Of a stretch of 59,600 nucleotides of DNA, positions 51,544-59,600 are shown one piece after another; position 1 is the first letter of the stretch, and each line of letters starts with the position of its first letter. Source of the DNA: an uncultured Erysipelotrichaceae bacterium (GTDB taxonomy: Bacteria > Bacillota_I > Bacilli_A > RF39 > UBA660); assembly GCA_902794075.1 (NCBI GenBank), contig CADBGE010000001.1, positions 340,477 through 400,076 of the forward strand, written 5' to 3'. Under the pieces are notes generated by a model. It did not search any database. It was not told where the DNA came from and saw nothing but the letters and a program-made list of their open reading frames with translations. The position numbers were made by a program, and so were the translations under genes.

Positions 51544-51580
51544 GTATAGATAAAATATAAAAGTATCCTTAAAAATTCAA
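51544..51580 (-). promoter_or_regulatory. Promoter upstream of the YodL-like gene
   Basis: TTTTGAATTTTTAAGG with TATATTTTATCTATAC 18 bp after TTG. Closest match in the window to TTTG-N(19-21)-TAnnTTTG, and identical in spacing to the element at 39399-39435. Confidence 0.6.
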
Positions 51581-51647
51581 AAGAGGTTAGAAAAAAATTC
51601 CAACCTCCAAACAAAAAACTATGGCAAAATATATTGTTTGTTTTTAA

Positions 51648-52724
51648 TCAACCAACAAGTCCAAACACAACTCGTGTATTACATCTAATTATATCACCCT
51701 TCTTGTTGGTAACAAACGGTTCCTGTCCTTCTTTAATTTCAAAGTCCATTGGATATACTGTTACAGCATCACCTGGCTTAAAATTCATAAGATCCATCTT
51801 ATCAACAGGCATAAGTCCAGTAATATACATTCCATCAAGCTCAACAAATACACCTGTTTTCTTACCACTATTTATAATACCAGTGACATGGCCTTGTAGA
51901 CTTTCAGGTTCAGCTTTAAAGTTCTCACTCTTTGTAAGCAAATATCTATTATAAATCTCAAACAAATGAATATTGCCTTTCATCTGAAGTAATAGCTTAC
52001 GAGATCCTACCAATGAATTCTCAACAACACCTTCACGATAATTAGTTCTAAACTCAACAAACTTCTGCGGAATGATAAGTACGTCTTCATCGATCCAACG
52101 CTCAAAATCATTTTCAATATTTAGTACAATAGCAGAACCAGGAATGAATACAGAATGCGTATAATCCTTTCCAGTTAATTCCTTAAGTGTTGAAATACTA
52201 GTATGGCACAGATATCCTCCCTTTGTTAATGAATCAATGTGTACTTCAATTGCATTCTTCTTATAAATGGATTCCTCAATAGCATGTTTCCATAGCTTAT
52301 ACATACCATTAATTACAGAAACAATATACTTACCTTTTTCATGTGAACGAACCTCAAACAGAAGACGATTATCATGATTAAGTAAATAATTCTGTACATG
52401 ATCCATGCATCCATTGAAATTTTCCTTACAAATGATTTCATCCTTAATTCCAGGCATATCAAATGTAATTCCATGCTTGTCAATCTCTTTTACCTCTGCA
52501 ATGTAGCAATTACCAAGTTCAAAATCAGGAACATCTACTACATTAACATTTACGTTTTCAAGATCTTCATCAAGCTCATAAAACTTCTTAAATGATTCTC
52601 CGATACTCATCTGTCCATAATTATTGGACATATAACGAATACGATCTCTTTCTTTTGTGAATACGGCTGCATCGTCCAAATCTTTTGCAACCAATAACTT
52701 CTTTGTATTTTTCTTATTTCCCAT
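51648..52724 (-). CDS. S1-domain RNA-binding protein
   Basis: 358 aa. At least two OB-fold S1 regions: residues about 68-135 (FELGNCYIAEVKEIDKHGIT) and 275-345 (LQGHVTGIINSGKKTGVFVE, LDGMYITGLMPVDKMDL), plus a possible third in between. It resembles phage versions of ribosomal protein S1 and could bind mRNA or ribosomes and bias translation towards phage messages. The composition is less AT-rich than in the neighbours. A hairpin lies 14 bp upstream of the start. Confidence 0.75.
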   Translation of the reverse strand: MGNKKNTKKLLVAKDLDDAAVFTKERDRIRYMSNNYGQMSIGESFKKFYELDEDLENVNVNVVDVPDFELGNCYIAEVKEIDKHGITFDMPGIKDEIICKENFNGCMDHVQNYLLNHDNRLLFEVRSHEKGKYIVSVINGMYKLWKHAIEESIYKKNAIEVHIDSLTKGGYLCHTSISTLKELTGKDYTHSVFIPGSAIVLNIENDFERWIDEDVLIIPQKFVEFRTNYREGVVENSLVGSRKLLLQMKGNIHLFEIYNRYLLTKSENFKAEPESLQGHVTGIINSGKKTGVFVELDGMYITGLMPVDKMDLMNFKPGDAVTVYPMDFEIKEGQEPFVTNKKGDIIRCNTRVVFGLVG

Positions 52725-52737
52725 AATGTGTATTTAT

Positions 52738-52770
52738 GATCCCTATATGCAATGGGTGAGGGATCTTTTT
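52738..52770 (-). promoter_or_regulatory. Hairpin in the leader of the S1-domain gene
   Basis: Stem GATCCCT (52738-52744) / AGGGATC (52759-52765) with a 14-nt loop, ending 14 bp before the ATG at 52724. The T-run is on the plus strand (52766-52770), where no gene needs termination, so a leader structure for translation control is as likely as a terminator. Confidence 0.45.
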
Positions 52771-52803
52771 AAAAGTATATTTATGATTTTATTTATGTAT
52801 TTA

Positions 52804-53097
52804 TTAAATAGCTTTTACTAAATTATCTGATGCATCAGGCTTCTTAGGATTACCGAAATTATCTATAGCCTTAAGACATACCCCAATGTCATTCCATTGA
52901 TATTCCTGAAGCTTTTCATCCTTCATCTTAACTTTTCCATATATAATATTTGGAACTTCACTAATGTCAACCTTTGTCACAATAACTTGACGACCATCCT
53001 TAGTCATAACCGGCTTTTCATCATTAATCCATTGCATATCTATATGGTTGCCACGCATTTCATTTATGTCTTTAATTTTTTCTGTATATGTTTTCAT
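52804..53097 (-). CDS. Small protein with MKTY start
   Basis: 97 aa. It starts MKTYTEKIKDINE|M; a D-I-N-E at residue 13 could be a cleavage-like site, and MKTY is the T4 internal-protein start, but it lacks the K-L-I-I-N-K continuation. The body is an alpha/beta domain (QVIVTKVDISEVPNIIYGKV). Overlaps the exonuclease gene by 4 bp (ATGA), so it may instead be an accessory to that enzyme. Confidence 0.55.
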   Translation of the reverse strand: MKTYTEKIKDINEMRGNHIDMQWINDEKPVMTKDGRQVIVTKVDISEVPNIIYGKVKMKDEKLQEYQWNDIGVCLKAIDNFGNPKKPDASDNLVKAI

Positions 53098-53840
53098 ATA
53101 TTTTCTAAATAACTTTCAATAAATTTCTTAGTATCATTATCCAATCCACTTTTTTGACTTAATGCCCATTTAATGTAGTTCTTATCAATTTGACAAACCA
53201 TTTTTACTGGTAATGATCTATATTTACCGTATGAAAAACATGGCATTTCTTTATTCTCAAAAATCATATCCTTAATCATTCCAGAATCACCATATATCTT
53301 CACTGGATTAACATTTTCAGATTCATTTTGCCTTTTAAAGATTTCAATTGTAGCAGCAACATCAGCTAAAGAATTATGAGCAGTTAATTCGTCATCATTC
53401 ATTGAACGCCCAACATATCTTTCATAAACAGCTTCTAGGTTATTTGGATTACGTTTTCTTTCTTCTAAGCATGAATCATAACATTTACGATTAGTAAAAT
53501 CTATATGTTTTCCAATATCTCCAAGTTCTTTGTTAAGAAATGGCAAATCAAATACAGTACCATTAAATGTCAAAATGTCACAATCATCAAAAAACTTAAT
53601 GATGTCATCAGCTATATCTTTTAATGTTGGCTTATCAACTAAATGTTCTGGACGAATCTTATGTTTAATATATGCAGGAACGGATATTGCATAATTACCA
53701 ATAGGTCTAACATAACTATCGTATGTATCTAAAACTTCAAAAGTTTCTGGATTGAACTTGACCATACTAATTTGTATAATATGATCCCTAGTCTTATCAA
53801 CACCAGTAGTTTCTATGTCAAACGCAACAATATTTTTCAT
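53094..53840 (-). CDS. DnaQ-like 3'-5' exonuclease
   Basis: 248 aa. Exo I motif AFDIETTG (Asp8, Glu10), Exo II LTFNGTVFDLPFLN, and Exo III AHNSLADVAATIEIF with the His-x(4)-Asp of the DEDDh class. Degrades or proofreads DNA. The C-terminal 70 residues (MIKDMIFENKEMPCFSYGKY) may form a small added domain of unknown role. Confidence 0.87.
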   Translation of the reverse strand: MKNIVAFDIETTGVDKTRDHIIQISMVKFNPETFEVLDTYDSYVRPIGNYAISVPAYIKHKIRPEHLVDKPTLKDIADDIIKFFDDCDILTFNGTVFDLPFLNKELGDIGKHIDFTNRKCYDSCLEERKRNPNNLEAVYERYVGRSMNDDELTAHNSLADVAATIEIFKRQNESENVNPVKIYGDSGMIKDMIFENKEMPCFSYGKYRSLPVKMVCQIDKNYIKWALSQKSGLDNDTKKFIESYLENI

Positions 53841-53863
53841 CTTAAATTATATAAAAAATTAAA

Positions 53864-54325
53864 TTAATATCCACCAAGTTCCTTTGCATGTTTCCAACAC
53901 TTATTTGCTGCTACATAATTGTTGTCAATAATTCGTGTTATATCATTAAAGGACTTATCCAACTCAAACTGAATAATGTCATAAAACTTACATGTTCTTT
54001 CAAATGCCTTTGCTTGCGCGCGACTAAGAGCAATATGCTGTCCCTTCAGCTTGTCAAAACTGTCAATATTGTCGCAAGTAGCACATGCTGAAACTTCAAA
54101 GCCAATCTTAATTGGATAATTAGTCTTTTTGTCAGTTGCATAATATTTGGCATTTGACTTATTAGCTGCTCTAAAAATAATGTCGGAATTAATCTTAAAA
54201 TCATTTAGAGGCCACTTACGTAAATCAATTTCATATGTCAGAGAACATTCTGTCTTATTACCATTTACGGCATAGCCAATCTTTACATAATCTACATTTG
54301 TTTTGTTTCTCATAATTTTATACAT
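53864..54325 (-). CDS. Hypothetical protein with a CxxC pair
   Basis: 153 aa; could start at the ATG at 54325 or at the second Met (54313). A C-x-x-C (ACATCDNIDSFDKLKGQHIA) and a basic helix (RAQAKAFERTCKFYD) suggest metal or nucleic acid binding. Directly upstream of the exonuclease on the same strand. Confidence 0.58.
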   Translation of the reverse strand: MYKIMRNKTNVDYVKIGYAVNGNKTECSLTYEIDLRKWPLNDFKINSDIIFRAANKSNAKYYATDKKTNYPIKIGFEVSACATCDNIDSFDKLKGQHIALSRAQAKAFERTCKFYDIIQFELDKSFNDITRIIDNNYVAANKCWKHAKELGGY

Positions 54326-54406
54326 TAATTAGTTCAATATTCTATAATATATTTTTAATATATAATTTTCTTTTCAAGAAATTTAAAAAAAACATACACA
54401 AAAATC

Positions 54407-54892
54407 ATGAGTTCAATTATTATAAACACATCAAAGAATGCAACATCTACAACAGAACTTAACGAAGCTGAAATTGCAAAAAAGAACTTCAATAAAATGA
54501 GTGCTACTGATAGAATAAATGCGTTATATGACAAGTTAATGGATCATGAAGCACGTATTAGTGCTCTTGAACCAACTCCTGAACAACAAATAGAAGCAGG
54601 TGAAACTTATAACTTTACATCATATAGTGATGAAAACAGAACAACTCAATACGCAACAGGAACAGTTGAAACAACAGGTAATACAAAAACACTAGATGGA
54701 GAGAATTATACTGAAGTAGTAGTAACAAATAACACTGTTGCTGAATTTATTGATAAAAAGTATTATATAATATCAGACGCTCAGCTTTCTCTACCACCAG
54801 CAAATAAATATTCTGTATATCAATTATATGAATATAATGAAGATAATGATGCACTTCAGCCTGTAGAGATTTGGGTTACTATCACACAATAA
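54407..54892 (+). CDS. Probable virion structural protein
   Basis: 161 aa. Thr/Asn-rich. A helix of about 30 residues (ATDRINALYDKLMDHEARIS) is followed by beta strands, a layout typical of short tail-fibre or head-decoration proteins. It begins the plus-strand structural group. Followed by a good terminator at 54948-54980, so it is transcribed alone. Confidence 0.55.
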   Translation: MSSIIINTSKNATSTTELNEAEIAKKNFNKMSATDRINALYDKLMDHEARISALEPTPEQQIEAGETYNFTSYSDENRTTQYATGTVETTGNTKTLDGENYTEVVVTNNTVAEFIDKKYYIISDAQLSLPPANKYSVYQLYEYNEDNDALQPVEIWVTITQ

Positions 54893-54947
54893 AAAATATG
54901 AACGATATAAACAATTAAATACAAGAACTTAATAATTTAATAAATAT

Positions 54948-54980
54948 AAGAGTGTCGATTAGCTAATTGATACTCTTTTT
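54948..54980 (+). terminator. Rho-independent terminator after the 161-aa structural gene
   Basis: A 15-bp stem with G-U pairs, AAGAGTGTCGATTAG (54948-54962) against CTAATTGATACTCTT (54963-54977), then TTT; the hairpin fills the whole palindrome. Confidence 0.8.
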
Positions 54981-55058
54981 CATTTATGTAATTACACTCT
55001 AAAAAGTTTTAGAAAAATATTTTTATATATAATTATTTATAATGAAATATTTACATAA

Positions 55059-56753
55059 ATGAAAAGAAAGACTAATTTGTTTTATACAACAGGACCAGAT
55101 AGTAAATTCATAACATTTAGTAATTATACTGAATCATTGACTGGAAATTTTTTAAGTACTGACACGAAGATATTTCCATCAAGATTTATAGCATTGTATA
55201 TAAAAGGACTTAATAAGGATACTAAGGCAGCATTAATCAAATATCTTGCTGATTATTATGAGAGCAAGCTTGCAGTGCTTCGTGATTACTTTGACTATAA
55301 TAAAAGTGACATTGAAAAAAGTGTTTCGCCACTTAACTATCTTCTTGAATCATTATTAAGAATTAAAGAAATAAAGTTAAATGAAGTAGTTGCTACACAT
55401 TCAATAGCAAATAATTCATATGTAAATTTCATTGAGAATGAAAATGAAACATCTAACTTAATATCTTATTCTGACGTCGTTAAATTCAAATATATATCTG
55501 ACATTACTGAGCAAGACTATAACGGAACATTTACTGACACTATATGTAATATAGATCTTCGTAAATTTGCATATATTTCATCAGTAGAATTAACAAATGA
55601 TTTTAATGATAACGTTGCACAGTTTGATGCTCAGACCTATCTTTATGGGTGGGATTCGTCAATTCCATCAGAATATGCAAATGAAAAAACTTTAGTTGAT
55701 AGTATACAAGGAATAAATCTTGATGTATATTATAAAGAAGAAACAACATATTATGGAGTAGAACAAGATCATTCTAGCTCATACACTACTTATGGAGGAA
55801 CGACTTATGTAGAATATTCATTGAACACTTATTTAGACAATGTGTTTGAACTAAAAGAATTATCAACAACTTATAATATAAATATAAATGATAATTCAGA
55901 AAATAATACTAATATTATATCATATGCTCTTCATTCAACTGATGAAGGACTTGAAGCCTTTAATCAACTCATAAATTCAAAGTTAAGTAACAATAATGAT
56001 AAGGTTATATTTTATGATGTAAATAACCAAGACATGATATATGTTTATGATGGTGCAAATGTTGAAGCACTTGATATGACTAAGAATAATGAATATAACA
56101 TTGACCCAGAAATAATTAAATTGAACATATCAACTTCATCAGATACTGAACTTGAATTTAACTGTATAATACCTTTATATGATATAGTTAATATAAATTA
56201 TAGATCTAATTTCAATACAATAGAAAGAATGATCTCATCATCAGGAACTGGTGAAATAGATCTTAATCCATCTGATAGTAATAAACTATATTGCGTCAAC
56301 GTTCCACTTGGCATGTGGATGTATACTGATGGTAAGATAAATGATGAGAACACTACATCTATTAAATTATATAAAGATACTGAAAGTGGTTTTTCACAGT
56401 CCTGGTCATTGACTATTGCTTCACAATTTAAACCATTCCCGTACTCAAGCAAGATGCCATCAGAATTGACTACAAATTCTAATACAAATGCATATGCAAC
56501 ATTTGCACAAGTATTGGCAAGTCAGTCAGCAATGATAGATAATTTTAATAAGATGACAAGAACAATTGCTTATATGAATGATCATATTCGTAATATGGAA
56601 AGTCAGCTCGCTAATTTAGGAACATCTTATAATATAGATAACATTCATAGAGAATTTAATAACTTTGAAATTGAAATGAACAACAAGTTCAATGATCTTA
56701 AAGATGATGTGATTAGTAAGTTAAGTTACCTAAGATGGCATACTACAATTTAA
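55059..56753 (+). CDS. Large virion structural protein, coiled-coil end
   Basis: 564 aa. It starts MKRKTNLFYTTGPDSKFITF. An N-terminal helical part (GLNKDTKAALIKYLADYYES) is followed by a long beta-rich region with many Tyr/Asn/Thr, then a coiled coil near the end (SAMIDNFNKMTRTIAYMNDH, FEIEMNNKFNDLKDDVISKL). Architecture of a baseplate or tail-fibre-linking protein. No enzyme motif. Adjacent to another long structural gene. Confidence 0.6.
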   Translation: MKRKTNLFYTTGPDSKFITFSNYTESLTGNFLSTDTKIFPSRFIALYIKGLNKDTKAALIKYLADYYESKLAVLRDYFDYNKSDIEKSVSPLNYLLESLLRIKEIKLNEVVATHSIANNSYVNFIENENETSNLISYSDVVKFKYISDITEQDYNGTFTDTICNIDLRKFAYISSVELTNDFNDNVAQFDAQTYLYGWDSSIPSEYANEKTLVDSIQGINLDVYYKEETTYYGVEQDHSSSYTTYGGTTYVEYSLNTYLDNVFELKELSTTYNININDNSENNTNIISYALHSTDEGLEAFNQLINSKLSNNNDKVIFYDVNNQDMIYVYDGANVEALDMTKNNEYNIDPEIIKLNISTSSDTELEFNCIIPLYDIVNINYRSNFNTIERMISSSGTGEIDLNPSDSNKLYCVNVPLGMWMYTDGKINDENTTSIKLYKDTESGFSQSWSLTIASQFKPFPYSSKMPSELTTNSNTNAYATFAQVLASQSAMIDNFNKMTRTIAYMNDHIRNMESQLANLGTSYNIDNIHREFNNFEIEMNNKFNDLKDDVISKLSYLRWHTTI

Positions 56754-56819
56754 ATGAATTTCTAAAAAAGTTTAATTTTTAATATATACATATAATACAT
56801 ATTCATAATAGTAAGCGCA

Positions 56820-59600
56820 TGAATATAGATGAAACATTAAAGAAGGACACATTGAAAGAATATTATGTAAATCTACAGTCAATGTATAATAATGCTGTAA
56901 ATATGCTAACAGCAATAAACCAAAGTCTGCAGACTACATCAACAGATGTTCTTGTCAACATAATGGATACTGATGACACTTACACCGCAGTAAGAATACC
57001 GTCATTCCTATATCTTGAAAATAAATTAGAACAACTTGAATCAAATTTTAATAGTTTGTTTAATATACCTACTTCTGGAGAAGCATGGTTTAGTCTTAAC
57101 GATAGTATGCAAAAACTTCAACTTGTTAAGGCAACAACATCACCTCTTAAACCAGAGATAGGAAATAGAACTGATTTATATGTACAAAGTACAGTAAATA
57201 ATTTTTTAAAGGATCTTGTGAATCCTAAGACATTCATAAGACTACAAATAAGCAATCTTCCTAATAATATTAATGATATATTTGTAAAGAAGATTAGTAT
57301 AACAGACGGTACTATATTCTCAAGCTTACGAAGTCAGCATACTGCAGCAGTTCCACTTACATATGAACGATTTAAACAGAATATGATAGGACGATTTGTT
57401 CCAGGTAATGATTATTATGAATATGACATGGAGTTAAAAACTCCTATAAAGAGAGATAGATTTAATAGTTATTTTGAAATACTTGAAATTCCTGAACTAT
57501 CCGGTGGAAACCCATGGATAGAATATACTGATGGCACTCATAATCATACAAGATATCGTATAAGAATCTCAACAATGTCTTATTATGACAAAGATGATTC
57601 TGCCTTTAGATTTACTTTAAAGAATGGAGATCTTCTATGTTTAGATAATGAGAATGTTATATATAAGATAATAAACACATCATCCACCGTAAATGATCTT
57701 GGTGAGAATGAATGCTTGATAACTATTGAAGAACAGATTGGTCATCAAGTTCTACAGACAACTGCTGAGAACAGTGCAATGATATTGAGATTATATAATG
57801 AAGATTTTTCTGAATATCATTATGTTGATGTTCCACTCGAAGAAGACCCTTATTTAATTCTTTATGTAGGAACAATGTATAACAATGTTCGTAGTATATT
57901 GTCAGAACCATTATTTATAAATCTTAATACTATTGAGGTTCATGATGCTGACGGAAATCCAATAATGGAAAATGGTGGCATTATGAATTACATATCTTAT
58001 TATAATAAATACTGTAATAATATTGGTGATCTTATTGCTGGATTATCCGAAACAATATATCCTCAATTAACTAATTATTCATCAACAGAAATGTTTGGAA
58101 TGACTGATAGTGAAGCAATGTCATCACTTGTTACAAATTCTGTTGAATTAAATGGTGGACTTCAAGTAGTAAAGATAAATTCTCATTTAACTGATGATGA
58201 TGCTGTAAGTGATTTGAAAAAATGGCATGAAGAAAAAAATCGTATCACAAATGATTTAGTTAATGTACAAAATAGTATTGACCAAATATATAATCAGTTA
58301 ATGACAACAGACTTTAAGTCTGATACAACAGTTACACAATTTGAATTACAGGAAAAGTTAACAAAGTACTACACTGAAAGAACATTGCTTACATCTCAAA
58401 AAATAAACATTGTTGAGAATATTAATATATATAGAAACGATGTAAAGAACTATGCTAAGTCAAAATTCCGTATTCGTGGAGTAACAAATCCTACTGAGAT
58501 AATAGCATATCTAAAAAGATCATACGGACAAAAGACAGATATAATTGGAATTGATGTAAGATATAAATATGTTACTGCTACAAAAGAAACATCAAACAAT
58601 GTAAATATAAATTCTACAGTATTTACGGATTGGGTAAAACAGCCATCTATAGAAAGACAAAGAAGATTGGTATATAATAACAATACTTCATCTTATTATA
58701 TAGATTATGTAAACTATAATGACACAACAAACCCAATAAAATGGAATCAGATTGATATTCCAATTATGCAAGGTGAGGATGTAATATTGCAAGTACGATA
58801 TAAATTAAATGTTGGACAACCATTTATTGATTTATATACACCATGGAGTAATGAAATAACTCAAGAATTTCCAAGTGAGATGAAGGAAATAACTGAGTTA
58901 TCATCAATCATTCAGAATAATGAAAATGACACAATATCTGCAATCTTCAATAAGACATTGATTAATGACGGCTATACAAAGCATATATCTGATACATTGA
59001 TTGATAATGCTAAAGAATATTTCCATAGTGCAGATAAGATTAATTCAGGATTTCTAAATTCATCAAACAACATTATGTCATTACGAGAAAAACTGGATAT
59101 GATTGATTCAGAGGTTCTCAAATATAAAACTTTGATTGATTCGGAAATTAATACAAAATTTGAAGTATATGTTACATATGAAGGTCAAACTATGGACTTA
59201 TTGACAAATGTAGTTAACGAAGTACCTGCATTCACAAAAACAAGTTCAAACAATTCATTCATTAAAAAGAAACTTAATATTGTTATTCGTAATGCAAGTG
59301 ATACTACACCAATGACATTGATGACAATGTTCCCAGGAACTCGTGACATAAACATTCGTAACTATAATAATGATATTGCATTCTGTGGAGATAATCACGA
59401 ACATTATGATAATGTATTATTGACACATGGAACATCTAATATACCTGAAAATAGTATATTTGAGCAGACATTAGGACAATGGATATATTTTAGAAATGAC
59501 AATCCTTATACATATGAAAAATTATATTCAGACAAGTTATATAAATACTATACTACAGGTAGAGCTGAAAAACAGTTAATGTTTAATGAAGGTTCATTGA
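56820..59600 (+). CDS. Large virion structural protein, partial (runs off the window)
   Basis: At least 927 codons with no stop up to the window end. It begins MNIDETLKKDTLKEYYVNLQ, has helical N-terminal and central coiled-coil parts (NDLVNVQNSIDQIYNQL; FHSADKINSGFLN) and long beta-rich stretches. A short VPLEEDPYLILYVGTMYNN segment occurs mid-way. It is the same kind of protein as the preceding gene: baseplate or tail-fibre component. Its C-terminus and stop lie beyond position 59600. Confidence 0.7.

Noticed and set aside
1..59600. tRNA genes
   Set aside because: No cloverleaf with a CCA-proximal acceptor stem and T-loop motif was recognised by eye; a scan with a covariance model would settle it.

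Overview
The window is a strongly AT-rich, densely packed piece of a large tailed-phage genome with a long tail and T4-like head-assembly genes. The host is probably a Bacteroidota species (Bacteroides/Prevotella type). Supporting points are an OmpA-family outer-membrane protein gene of bacterial type, starts without Shine-Dalgarno sequences, several upstream elements resembling the Bacteroidota -33/-7 promoter, and a B12-type ribonucleotide reductase most like Bacteroidota versions. Gene ends use TAA and TGA; I found no gene ending in TAG.

Layout. 1-3807 (minus): class II ribonucleotide reductase interrupted by an HNH-containing intein, an ADP-ribosyltransferase-like protein and a thioredoxin. 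3999-7346 (plus): four small proteins with a shared N-terminal tag or cleavage-like site, then an abundant-looking 452-aa protein with a Cys-rich tail and a strong terminator. 7432-18434 (minus): RuvC-like nuclease, DinG/XPD-like helicase, a probable tail protein and a 2250-aa tape measure protein. 18564-25620 (minus): OmpA-like protein, dUTPase, glycosyltransferase, stand-alone Peptidase_G2 domain, small membrane protein, several tagged proteins and a DUF5672 protein. 25776-36750 and 39490-41997 (minus), and 43211-50972 (plus): the dominant content, about 25 further genes sharing the N-terminal tag. Among them sit a T4 gp4-like head-completion gene, another T4-like virion protein, an IMPDH/GMP reductase, an adenine methyltransferase, an endolysin and a spanin-like protein. 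51024-54325 (minus): YodL-like protein, S1-domain protein, DnaQ-like exonuclease. 54407-59600 (plus): virion structural genes, the last running off the window.

Main observation. About 33 proteins start with a short tag of the form M-K-[ST]-L-x-x-[YH]-[IL]-x-E followed by K-L-[IV]-[IV]-N-K. It resembles the T4 capsid-targeting sequence (internal protein IPIII begins MKTYQEFIAE), which is removed by the prohead protease after [LI]-x-E. In many genes the cleavage-like motif is repeated 2-6 times in tandem. In three genes it recurs between two domains, which suggests polyproteins cut inside the prohead. The bodies behind the tag are diverse: about 13 BspA-like/DUF285 leucine-rich repeat proteins, a second family of at least five paralogues, a NUDIX hydrolase, a DUF3175 domain, ADP-ribosyltransferase-like proteins and several unknowns. 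My inference is that this is a large arsenal of proteins packaged in the capsid and injected with the DNA, diversified by duplication and recombination through the conserved 5' module.
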